This document shows positions 57,421-64,000 of a stretch of DNA of 64,000 nt, piece by piece. The stretch is taken from NCBI RefSeq assembly GCF_003627755.1, contig NZ_CP032697.1:62001-126000 (forward strand). The letters run 5' to 3'. The translations under genes were made by a program, and so were the position numbers. Under the pieces are notes generated by a model that ran no database searches, was not told the DNA's origin, and worked only from the letters and a program-made list of their open reading frames with translations. The DNA comes from Rhizobium jaguaris (GTDB taxonomy: Bacteria; Pseudomonadota; Alphaproteobacteria; Rhizobiales; Rhizobiaceae). Positions within the stretch are counted from its first letter, which is position 1. Each line of letters begins with the position of its first letter.

Positions 57421-57838
57421 TGAAAACGCGGCGCTGATCTCCGGCGCCAATTTGCACCCTCACGCTTAGGTCGGCATCGATCTGTCAAGTCATCGTTCTA
57501 GGCGCAAGCTCGTTGCATCGCTAATCCAATCCAGCCGCTGAATAGTCACTATGGACCTTGCTTAGGCGGACAGGGGGCAATGGCTTCGTCCGTCGGCCGC
57601 GCATATCACCGAAGCTCCGATAGATGTTGCGGAGTCCTGCATTGTGGTCCTGATAGTGGCCCGTCAGCTATGAAAATTACTCGGAAGCCGCTGGGATAGG
57701 CGTCTCGCGCCGAAGACTCACAGCAGAAGGCAGCCGGTTAGTTCGAGGCGAGATGCACGGCTGGTTCACCATTTGTCAAGATCCGGCGGCAATGCTGGGC
57801 CATCCTCAGGTGATTCGAGTTACAAGGACGAAGACACC
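57421..57838. other. Intergenic stretch, nothing recognised
   Basis: About 420 bp between two small plus-strand genes. No ORF with a ribosome site, no tRNA-like fold and no clear promoter were seen apart from AAGGA near 57824, which serves the next gene. Confidence 0.45.
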
Positions 57839-58084
57839 ATGACCGTTGTACAGTTCCCTGCCGATCGGCGCACAGCCGAAGTCAAACGATGCGCAGAAGT
57901 CCTCCAGCGCCTTCATGGTGAGGAAGCCAACGGGTTCTGGCGGTCGGAGATAGCTGCGTTTGCCGCAGCGCTCTCACGGCAGGGTATGGCAGAGGAGGAA
58001 ATCTCGTGGCAAGCGAGCCGCTTCATGCATGCGGTCCAGATGGAATTACAACTCACCTGTGCGGTGTCTGAAGCAAGGAGCTAG
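57839..58084 (+). CDS. DUF6074-like small protein
   Basis: The 81-residue protein opens [22 protein letters not shown] and continues HGEEANGFW, then [20 protein letters not shown], a pattern seen in the rhizobial DUF6074 family (PFPxxRRxxKVRxxA..L...HG..A..YW). Function is unknown. ATG 57839 follows AAGGA by 10 nt. The stop TAG is at 58082-58084; an IS630 element is inserted in that stop, and the codon is TAG both with and without the insertion. Confidence 0.7.
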   Translation: MTVVQFPADRRTAEVKRCAEVLQRLHGEEANGFWRSEIAAFAAALSRQGMAEEEISWQASRFMHAVQMELQLTCAVSEARS

Positions 58085-59178
58085 TCACCCGAATCTGAAG
58101 TTCGGCTCATTGTTTTTTGGCAGAATCGCTTGACCGAGGCGAGGATTTGGTCGGCGGATTTCACCCATCTGTATGGCTTTGGATTCTCGTTGTGCGTTGT
58201 AATGAACGCTTCGATGTCGGCCTCCAGCTCTGCGGTGGAACGATGAACGCCGCGTTGCAACTGCTTGCGCGTCAGCTCTGCAAACCACCGCTCGACCTGA
58301 TTGATCCAGGAGGCGGACGTTGGCGTGAAGTGAACATGCCAGTGCGGGCGGCGTGCGAGCCAGGCCTTGATCCTCGGCGTCTTGTGGGTCGCATAGTTGT
58401 CCATCACCAGATGCACGTCCGGCCCTTTGGGCATCTCGGCGTCAATCCGCTTCAAGAAGTCGAGGAATTCGGTCGCCCGGTGACGTTTGTAGCACTGGCC
58501 GATCACCGCGCCAGTCGCAACGTCGAGCGCGGCGAACAGGGATGTCGTGCCGTTGCGGACATAGGTATGGGTGCGCCGCTCGGCTACGCCCGGCGCCATG
58601 GGCAGAACCGGCTGCTCGCGATCCAGCGCCTGGATTTGCGATTTCTCATCCACGCATAGCACGACAGCCCGGTTTGGCGGCGACATATACAGGCCGACAA
58701 TGTCCTGCACCTTGTCGACGAACAGCGGATCGGAAGACAGCTTGAATGTCTCCGAGCGATGCGGCTGTAAACCAAATGCGGTCCAGATCCGACGGATGGT
58801 GGTGTGCGACAGCCCGCTGTCGGCTGCCATCGAGCGGATAGACCAGTGCGTGGCATCCTTCGGAGTGGTGTTCAACGTACGTTCGATGACTTCGGCGACC
58901 TGCGCGTCAGAGACGGTTCGTGGCCGACCTGCGCGATATTCGTCAGTCAGCCCGTCAATGCCATCCCGCGCGAACCGGCGACGCCATTTGCCAACCGTAT
59001 GTTCGTGGACACCGAGGCGTTCGGCAACATCCTTGCTCTCCAGGCCCTCTGCACACAACAGGACTATCCGGCATCGATCCGACAGCGAGCGAGGTGCTGT
59101 ATGCCGACGCACCTGAGATTCAAGGAAATTCCTATCCCCGTCACTCAGGACCACGATGTCTGCTCGCCTGCCCACCAT
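58081..59178 (-). CDS. IS630-family transposase
   Basis: About 365 residues: an N-terminal helix-turn-helix ([20 protein letters not shown]), a second DNA-binding part ([20 protein letters not shown]) and a DDE catalytic domain with [18 protein letters not shown] and [10 protein letters not shown] supplying Asp, Asp and Glu. ATG 59178 has AGGAG 8 nt upstream. The TAG stop is made of the target TA plus one flanking base outside the element, so the reading frame uses host sequence to terminate. No frameshift is seen; the element may still be mobile. Confidence 0.92.
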   Translation of the reverse strand: MVGRRADIVVLSDGDRNFLESQVRRHTAPRSLSDRCRIVLLCAEGLESKDVAERLGVHEHTVGKWRRRFARDGIDGLTDEYRAGRPRTVSDAQVAEVIERTLNTTPKDATHWSIRSMAADSGLSHTTIRRIWTAFGLQPHRSETFKLSSDPLFVDKVQDIVGLYMSPPNRAVVLCVDEKSQIQALDREQPVLPMAPGVAERRTHTYVRNGTTSLFAALDVATGAVIGQCYKRHRATEFLDFLKRIDAEMPKGPDVHLVMDNYATHKTPRIKAWLARRPHWHVHFTPTSASWINQVERWFAELTRKQLQRGVHRSTAELEADIEAFITTHNENPKPYRWVKSADQILASVKRFCQKTMSRTSDSGD

Positions 59179-59242
59179 CAATCAAACTCCTGCCGTTGCT
59201 GCAGAAGCATAACAAATGATGCCTACTTTAGTTCCGGGTGAC
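58084..59242 (-). mobile_element. Complete IS630-family insertion sequence (about 1159 bp)
   Basis: Terminal inverted repeats begin GTCACCCG at 58084 and end CGGGTGAC at 59242, extending with mismatches over about 18 bp. TA dinucleotides at 58082-58083 and 59243-59244 are the target duplication expected for IS630 elements. One intact transposase gene lies inside. Confidence 0.85.
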
Positions 59243-59272
59243 TAGCTTACCGAAAATTGAAGGGCGCCTGTA

Positions 59273-59734
59273 TCAGCACCAGGATCGATGCCGCGGCTCC
59301 CACGGGAAGGCAAGGCCTTCACGAACGAGCCTGTGACCGAGATCGCGACGGTCAACCGAAACGAAGGCGATCGAGTCTCCTCGACGATCCGTGTTGACGC
59401 GGGCCATCGTGAATGTCGAACCGTTCAGGAGCCGACCAAGCCTGTCTGTCGCCTGATCTGCCCGTTCCCTCTCCCTGACGCATCGCGCCTGCCTGTTCGG
59501 CGCATCGATGTTGGCGATCCGAACCTGTTCGCGATGATTGCCCCATCGGTTGATGACGAATGTGTCGCCACTGGCGATCTGCAACGTGACCGGTTCGCAT
59601 GCGCTGTTTTCGCAATAGGTCGCGTGGACACTAAACGAGATAAAGGCCGATCGCGGCCCTGCGTCCGCTGGCGCGGCGGTGACGAGCGAATACAGCGCCG
59701 CGGCGACCGCCGAGAACTTGCGCATTCTCTCCAT
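59273..59734 (-). CDS. Secreted thermonuclease-like (SNase-fold) protein
   Basis: After a signal peptide (MRKFSAVAAALYSLVTAAPADAG) comes an SNase-like domain with ASGDTFVI, VRIANIDAPNRQARC and LVREGLAFPW. ATG 59734 is used; an in-frame TTG at 59743 and ATG at 59725 are alternatives. The start lies just after the TGA of the DUF736 gene (59740-59742), so the two are coupled. Such proteins are common beside rhizobial conjugation loci. Catalytic residues of true SNase are only partly kept, so a nuclease role is not assured. Confidence 0.75.
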   Translation of the reverse strand: MERMRKFSAVAAALYSLVTAAPADAGPRSAFISFSVHATYCENSACEPVTLQIASGDTFVINRWGNHREQVRIANIDAPNRQARCVRERERADQATDRLGRLLNGSTFTMARVNTDRRGDSIAFVSVDRRDLGHRLVREGLAFPWEPRHRSWC

Positions 59735-59739
59735 GGTGA

Positions 59740-60102
59740 TCAATCCCAGGGAATGATGGCCATGAGGTCTTCGTCATCCTGACCGGGATAGCGGCCCCGC
59801 GACAAATGCTGGGCATTTGCGCTTAGATTGGCGTTGAGGCGGCCGTAGCCGGTGTTGACGGAGAGGGTAAAATAGTCGCCACCACTCTGGTTCTGCTTCT
59901 TCCAGATGCCGCCGATCTCCACCCGTTTACCGCGCGGGCTTTTGGCGAACAGGCGGTAGACGGGAGCTTTTGCGTTGGCGCTTTCATACTCTTCGCCGGA
60001 GATGTCGAGATCGTAGGCGATCGAAGCGATGTTGCCACTGAGGCTTTTGCCGTCACCGGCAAACCGGACGTAATTCGTCAACTCTGTCGCATTTGCAGCC
60101 AT
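59740..60102 (-). CDS. DUF736 family protein
   Basis: The 120-residue protein carries the DUF736 core VEIGGIWKKQNQSGGDYFTLSV and GRLNANLSANA, typical of small proteins on rhizobial and other proteobacterial plasmids and islands. ATG is preceded by AAAGGAG about 10 nt upstream. No function is established; its location between SNase-like genes in a T4SS neighbourhood is usual for the family. Confidence 0.85.
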   Translation of the reverse strand: MAANATELTNYVRFAGDGKSLSGNIASIAYDLDISGEEYESANAKAPVYRLFAKSPRGKRVEIGGIWKKQNQSGGDYFTLSVNTGYGRLNANLSANAQHLSRGRYPGQDDEDLMAIIPWD

Positions 60103-60160
60103 TTAAGCATTCTCCTTTGGTTTGGATGGAGCGTGTGCCGCCAGGCGGCCGAAGGGAGGA

Positions 60161-60742
60161 TCATCCAGGCTTCCTTGATCGCGAAAGCAGCACCCGATTG
60201 GGATGCGGCATGTCGGGATAGGCCCAAAGGCCGACACGCGACTGCTCTGCGATCCCCTCTTCGATGCTGTAAGGCAGGTAGACCGGCTTGCCGGTGGTTT
60301 CGAGGGCGGCGAAGGCAAAACCTCGGGTGATCAGCATGGCGCCAAGGTCGAGCGCGTTGTTGCCGATGTGAGCCGAGCAGATGACGAGGATAGTGGACGG
60401 CTGGCCGGACGCCGGTGCCATCACTTGCGCGACTGGTGCGCATGTCGGTTTGGTATCCTTGACGATCGCCGCCAGCATCGCCAGCGACACGGCGCCGCAA
60501 TCCTGCCTTTGCCCTGCCTGGTCGGTATAGGTAGCTCCGCGGATACAGGCCTGCACGCCGTATAGCCGCATAGTCTGCCCGGCTTGTTGCCAACTGTCGC
60601 CCGTTAGAAACGTTACGCCCGACAGCGGAACGGCAAAGACAAGGGACGAAGGCTGCGGCGCCTGCGCATTGGCAGACGCGCAGAACGCCAACAGGACCGC
60701 GGTATGACACACTTTTCCGGCTCCGATGTGGCTTGTTTTCAT
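60161..60742 (-). CDS. Second secreted SNase-like protein
   Basis: The 193-residue protein has a signal peptide (VCHTAVLLAFCASANA) and an SNase-like fold: FLTGDSWQQAGQTMRLYGVQA, then QDCGAVSLAMLAAI and LITRGFAFAALE. Usual catalytic arginines and aspartates are poorly kept, so it may be non-enzymatic. The ATG overlaps the stop of the upstream lysozyme-like gene (ATGA), so both belong to one operon. Confidence 0.65.
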   Translation of the reverse strand: MKTSHIGAGKVCHTAVLLAFCASANAQAPQPSSLVFAVPLSGVTFLTGDSWQQAGQTMRLYGVQACIRGATYTDQAGQRQDCGAVSLAMLAAIVKDTKPTCAPVAQVMAPASGQPSTILVICSAHIGNNALDLGAMLITRGFAFAALETTGKPVYLPYSIEEGIAEQSRVGLWAYPDMPHPNRVLLSRSRKPG

Positions 60743-61407
60743 TTCTGCACCTCGTTTGCCGCCACCGGAGTGCAGTCGACACCATCATTGGAGTTGGTGA
60801 TGCAGCCGACATTGTAGCCGGCGCCGGAGATCAGATAACTGCAAACGCTGGTACCGGCGCCGTCGCGCGTGCCGGCCGCGTTGCAGTCGAGGCCGGATTT
60901 GGCGAGATTGGAAAGCTTGCCGCCTGAGCCGCAGCCGAACTGGCAGGCCTTGAGGATCGAGGATTGCGAGATGTTGGCGCAGGTACCCTGGTAGCAGACC
61001 TGTTGCCCGATCAGGCTTGTGAGGCCGTTTTTCTGAGCCGCGTACCACTGACTGCGTTCATAACGTTGCCAGGCGGCGACCTGCGCCGACGGGCTGTTCA
61101 AAAAATCCTCGCGCGAGCCATCCCAATAGGCCTGCAGCGTTCCGCTGTCGCAGAACTGAAACGCACCGTAACAGCGGGTGCCGTTGACGACGGGGGAAAT
61201 GCTCGCGAAGTTTCCTTCGCTTTGACTGACGTTTGAGGCGTATTCGGCGCATTCGGCTGGCATGCCGGCGGCGAGAAGGCTGACCGCACTTTCCCCGGCG
61301 AAAGTCAGCGTTGCAACAAAGCCGATGGCGAGGCCCAGATTAGCAAAAAGGTCTTTCTGGTTCGGCAGCCATTGGGACCAAGCATTCGATAAGGCGGCAG
61401 CCGTCAT
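60739..61407 (-). CDS. Putative secreted lysozyme/transglycosylase-like protein of the T4SS accessory operon
   Basis: The 222-residue protein has one hydrophobic segment near residues 22-48 and then a domain with QSEGNF, CYGAFQF and AQVAAWQRYERSQWYA, resembling lysozyme-like enzymes in which the Glu is catalytic and GAFQF lies in the substrate groove. Eight or more cysteines after residue 50 suggest disulfides in the periplasm. Start and stop overlap its neighbours by ATGA on both sides. It may open the cell wall for the secretion apparatus, alongside VirB1 encoded nearby. The assignment is from motifs only. Confidence 0.55.
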   Translation of the reverse strand: MTAAALSNAWSQWLPNQKDLFANLGLAIGFVATLTFAGESAVSLLAAGMPAECAEYASNVSQSEGNFASISPVVNGTRCYGAFQFCDSGTLQAYWDGSREDFLNSPSAQVAAWQRYERSQWYAAQKNGLTSLIGQQVCYQGTCANISQSSILKACQFGCGSGGKLSNLAKSGLDCNAAGTRDGAGTSVCSYLISGAGYNVGCITNSNDGVDCTPVAANEVQK

Positions 61408-61853
61408 TTGATCGGCCCCACATCATAGGACCCGGCAAAGGCCTTGCCATTCTCGCTGATCTCGGAAGTGGTGAGCTTTTTCAAATCCGCCGACAGGATG
61501 GCAGTTCCACCCAGCGGCATTTGTGGATTTGCCATCTTGACCGGCGGCACACCATCTTTGATGAGCAAAAGCAAGGCCGTGCACATACCCTGCAGATTGC
61601 AATCGCCATTGGTCTGCGTGAGCAGCCAGGTTCCTGATGGGGTGGCGACGCGGGCGGTGTAGATGTTCGCAGTCCCCGCCATCTGCCTGGCATCGGCGAG
61701 ATCGCTGTCTGTCCAGACGCCGTCCGGATCCTGGGCGGCGTCTTTCGTGGTGAGTTTCAGCGTGAGCTTGTAGCCGTCCTGGGCAAAGGCGCCGTCGGAA
61801 ATGGCGGCACTCAGTGCCAAGGTCACGGCGAACAGAGCAGATGTTCGTTTCAT
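61404..61853 (-). CDS. Periplasmic protein of unknown function in the T4SS accessory operon
   Basis: 149 residues with a clear signal peptide (SALFAVTLALSAAISDGAFA, cleavage after AFA) and a beta-rich mature part with two cysteines (CNLQGMC). No domain is recognised. It overlaps the next gene by ATGA. Confidence 0.7.
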   Translation of the reverse strand: MKRTSALFAVTLALSAAISDGAFAQDGYKLTLKLTTKDAAQDPDGVWTDSDLADARQMAGTANIYTARVATPSGTWLLTQTNGDCNLQGMCTALLLLIKDGVPPVKMANPQMPLGGTAILSADLKKLTTSEISENGKAFAGSYDVGPIK

Positions 61854-61871
61854 AAAAATGTCCTGTGGAAG

Positions 61872-62252
61872 TCAGCGGGAGAGATGACGGCCGATAGACC
61901 GAGACTTGTCGATGAGCGCGGCAAACAATGTGGTGATGAGGCGTGCGAGACGAACCGGCTGCGCCAGCAAGCTGCGCAGAAATCGGTAGGTGGCGCGAAC
62001 AACGAGACCGGCGAATTTGAAGAGGTAGATCGCCACGGCGCAGCAAAACCCGATCAGCACCGCGTTGAACAGCAGGTAAAACGCCAGCACGAGCACGGTA
62101 TAGGCGAGATTGTCCAGGGGATGGACATAGACCTGCTGCGCCTCGGCCGTGACCCAAACTCCGCCGATCGTGGCAATGCCAGCGACCACGATGATCGCGA
62201 TGACGATCTCGGTGGGGCCAAGCCGCTGAATGAACCAGATCTCCTTGCGCAT
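61872..62252 (-). CDS. Small inner-membrane protein of unknown function
   Basis: 126 residues with two hydrophobic segments (about 15-34 and 51-80) and a basic C-terminal tail (RLARLITTLFAALIDKSRSIG). It lies between two secreted proteins of the same operon, 18 nt before the next gene, so a role in the secretion or conjugation apparatus is likely but unproven. Confidence 0.65.
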   Translation of the reverse strand: MRKEIWFIQRLGPTEIVIAIIVVAGIATIGGVWVTAEAQQVYVHPLDNLAYTVLVLAFYLLFNAVLIGFCCAVAIYLFKFAGLVVRATYRFLRSLLAQPVRLARLITTLFAALIDKSRSIGRHLSR

Positions 62253-62300
62253 GTCCCTTACCTTTCTTCAACCTCTGCGGCTCATGCCGATGCCTGCGTC

Positions 62301-62771
62301 TCACGGACTGAGATCGAACCAGGCCCGCGTCGTCGTCCCGCCCGGCTGCCGGATGTCGAAATAATAAGGCTTTTCCCTCAGCGTCCGCGGCTTGCGATCG
62401 AGCTCGATGCGCTCGCCACGCTCGGTCGTAAACTTGGAGCAGTAGCTCTCCGAATTGCCGCCATGGCCGGACTGGACTTCGGCTTCCGAATAGCCGGCCG
62501 GGCAATCCTCAAAGGCCTCGTATCCGGGCGCGCCGGTACCGGCGCCCGTGCAGACCGGCCAGGAAAAGCCCGGCAGCGCCATGGCGGCAATCAGCTTTTC
62601 CATTGGCGGCACGCAATAGGGAATGCCGTGCCAACTGGGCGTCTGCGCGGCCACACACAACACGATCTGGCAGCCCCAATCCGCATCGGCGGCTTGCGCC
62701 AGCGTTTGCCCGGAAAGCCACGCGGCAAGCGCGGATGAGGCAAAGAGACCGCACCGAGTGACGACAGACAT
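62301..62771 (-). CDS. Secreted cysteine-containing protein of the T4SS accessory operon
   Basis: 156 residues with a signal peptide ending near TLAQA, followed by DWGCQIVLCVA and PYCVPPMEKLIAAM, a pattern found in conserved proteins beside rhizobial VirB loci. ATG 62771 is preferred, with AAAGGA 6 nt upstream; an ATG at 62777 is too close to that site. It is divergent from virB1 across about 80 bp. Function unknown. Confidence 0.7.
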   Translation of the reverse strand: MSVVTRCGLFASSALAAWLSGQTLAQAADADWGCQIVLCVAAQTPSWHGIPYCVPPMEKLIAAMALPGFSWPVCTGAGTGAPGYEAFEDCPAGYSEAEVQSGHGGNSESYCSKFTTERGERIELDRKPRTLREKPYYFDIRQPGGTTTRAWFDLSP

Positions 62772-62853
62772 AGGCATTCCTTTTCTTTTACGAAGTCACT
62801 TGCACATGGATCATGATTTTATATATATGAACAATATAAACCGGAAACGCCAG

Positions 62854-63549
62854 ATGTCCAGAGCCCCCGCACACATTGCTTTCCTGCTTGCTAGCCTCGT
62901 TGTCCCATCGATCACGCGCGCAGATGACCTCAAGCCAATTGCGGCTCCTACCGTAGCCTCCACCGCGTGCCGCGACGGCGCCGTGGAGCCGGACACTATC
63001 AAGCAGCTGATCGTCAAAGAGGCCGCACGGCAAGGCGTTGATAGTCGACTGGCACTCGCCATCGCCGAACAGGAGTCCGGCTTCGGCAGCCGCGTCAATT
63101 CGCCGGCCGGCGCGCGTGGGGTCATGCAGCTGATGCCGGCGACCGCGGCGCGCTACGACGTGTCTGACATCTGCGATGCGGCAGACAACATCCGCGGCGG
63201 CGTCAGTTATCTCAAGGATCTGACCGCGATGTTCGGCGGTAATATCATGCTTGTGGTTGCTGCGTACAATGCCGGAGAAGCCCGCGTAGTTGCAGCGCGT
63301 GGTGTGCCATCGATCGGTGAGACCGTGTCTTATACGGCCCTCGTCACCAATGCCTACTACGGCTTCGACAATGTCTTGAGCGGCAGGCGAGCAGGGCGGG
63401 TTGTTCGGCCCGACTCTTTGGCTCGTTCGTCCGGCGTCGATTTGCTGGCGGCAACGCCACCGTCAGACAAACCCATTCCGATCAATCAAACAAGGGCTGA
63501 TACCGGCGGTCACGACTGGATCGGCGGCTCGGTCCTCTACGTGCAATAG
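62854..63549 (+). CDS. virB1: VirB1-like lytic transglycosylase
   Basis: The signal peptide APAHIAFLLASLVVPSITRA is followed by an SLT domain: IAEQESGFGSR with the catalytic Glu, SPAGARGVMQLMPATAARY, IRGGVSYLKDL and VVAAYNAGEARV. This is the standard motif set of VirB1, which cuts peptidoglycan to let the T4SS assemble. ATG 62854 places the signal peptide at the N-terminus; in-frame ATGs at 62827 and 62806 would add basic residues and cannot be excluded. The gene is 17 nt before virB2. Confidence 0.88.
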   Translation: MSRAPAHIAFLLASLVVPSITRADDLKPIAAPTVASTACRDGAVEPDTIKQLIVKEAARQGVDSRLALAIAEQESGFGSRVNSPAGARGVMQLMPATAARYDVSDICDAADNIRGGVSYLKDLTAMFGGNIMLVVAAYNAGEARVVAARGVPSIGETVSYTALVTNAYYGFDNVLSGRRAGRVVRPDSLARSSGVDLLAATPPSDKPIPINQTRADTGGHDWIGGSVLYVQ

Positions 63550-63566
63550 ACAACAAGGAGCATGGC

Positions 63567-63917
63567 ATGAAGACAAAATTCTTTGATCTGGCCCGGTCGG
63601 TCTCTCGGCGCTCGCTCAACGTCAAAGCTTTCGCGTTGGCCGGAATTGCTGTTGCAATATCGACGGGCAATGCCGATTTGGCCTATGCCGCCGGCGACAT
63701 CTTTCAGCCGATCAATTCGGTCTTCACTACCCTCCTCAATTTCATGACCGGAACCTTTGCGACGACGTCAGCGACGATCGCCTGCGCGGCCGTCGGTTAT
63801 ATGGCGCTCACCAGCCGCATCCCCTGGAGCTGGTGCTTCTCAATTATCGTCGGCATCGCCTTCATCTTCGGCGGTGCCCAGCTCGTCCAGTCCGTGTCCT
63901 CCGGATTGGGTGGCTGA
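63567..63917 (+). CDS. virB2: VirB2/TrbC-family pilin subunit
   Basis: The 116-residue prepilin has a long signal region ending NADLAYAAGD, then two hydrophobic helices (TLLNFMTGTFATTSATIACAA and WSWCFSIIVGIAFIFGGAQL) typical of VirB2/TrbC pilins. AAGGAG lies 6 nt before the ATG. The stop overlaps the start of the next gene (TGATG). Confidence 0.9.
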   Translation: MKTKFFDLARSVSRRSLNVKAFALAGIAVAISTGNADLAYAAGDIFQPINSVFTTLLNFMTGTFATTSATIACAAVGYMALTSRIPWSWCFSIIVGIAFIFGGAQLVQSVSSGLGG

Positions 63918-64000
63918 TGAGCGGGACCCAGGCAAAGGCGGAGGTGGCGCCCCTCGTTCTCGGCCTCACTCGGCCGCGGATGTTCTGGGGCGTGCCGATC
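63917..64000 (+). CDS. virB3: VirB3-like protein, N-terminal part (runs off the window)
   Basis: The ATG overlaps the last base of the virB2 stop. The visible 28 residues contain PLVLGLTRPRMFWGVP, matching the start of VirB3 (L-x-x-GLTRPPM-x-x-GV). The position after virB2 supports the call. Confidence 0.8.
   Translation, partial: MSGTQAKAEVAPLVLGLTRPRMFWGVPI

Overview
The window looks like plasmid or genomic-island DNA of a Rhizobiales (Hyphomicrobiales) alphaproteobacterium. The evidence is a VirB-type type IV secretion (T4SS) block at the right end with small proteins typical of rhizobial plasmids (DUF736, DUF6074, secreted SNase-like proteins), several insertion-sequence remnants, and GC-rich coding DNA broken by AT-richer accessory stretches. 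No rRNA, tRNA or CRISPR array was recognised.

Left part (1-8.6 kb). A GntR/HutC-type regulator (229-972) is preceded by a perfect 16-bp palindrome. Next comes an enolase-superfamily gene broken by a 2-bp slip. A convergent minus-strand operon then encodes several very small ORFs, a LicC/PntC-like cytidylyltransferase, a SelA-like PLP enzyme, a PduX-like GHMP kinase and a CDP-alcohol phosphatidyltransferase, followed by a SAM methyltransferase. Together they suggest a route that phosphorylates an amino-acid-like alcohol, activates it with CTP and transfers it to an acceptor, by analogy with a Kennedy-type head-group pathway. The product is unknown.

Centre (8.6-56.3 kb). An IS6-family remnant precedes a nonribosomal peptide locus read on the minus strand: a two-module synthetase (2307 aa), a ten-module synthetase (11090 aa, ending in a thioesterase), a PLP enzyme, a GNAT acyltransferase and a 4'-phosphopantetheinyl transferase. 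A divergent ABC exporter lies at 54.6-56.3 kb. Assembly order is F-halfC-A-T, C/E-A-T, C-A-T, C/E-A-T, four C-A-T modules, two C/E-A-T modules, C-A-T, C/E-A-T-TE. Here F is a formyltransferase and C/E a dual epimerisation/condensation domain. Read by hand, the A-domain codes suggest: (formyl?)-D-[Asp-like]1-Ala2-D-X3-Ala4-Thr5-Ala6-Ala7-D-X8-D-X9-X10-D-Val11-Gly12. X is one recurrent, unassigned code (DANNIGEVGK). Modules are nearly identical except for the substrate-binding core of the A domain, so the line seems to have grown by recent duplication and A-subdomain replacement.

Right part (56.3-64 kb). A decayed IS630 transposase, three short rhizobial-type genes and a complete IS630-family element inserted in a stop codon are followed by the T4SS block. 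A minus-strand operon of secreted or membrane accessory proteins is divergent from virB1-virB2-virB3; virB3 runs off the window.

All calls come from reading the sequence; no database search was run. Substrate codes, stereochemistry and pathway roles are inferences.
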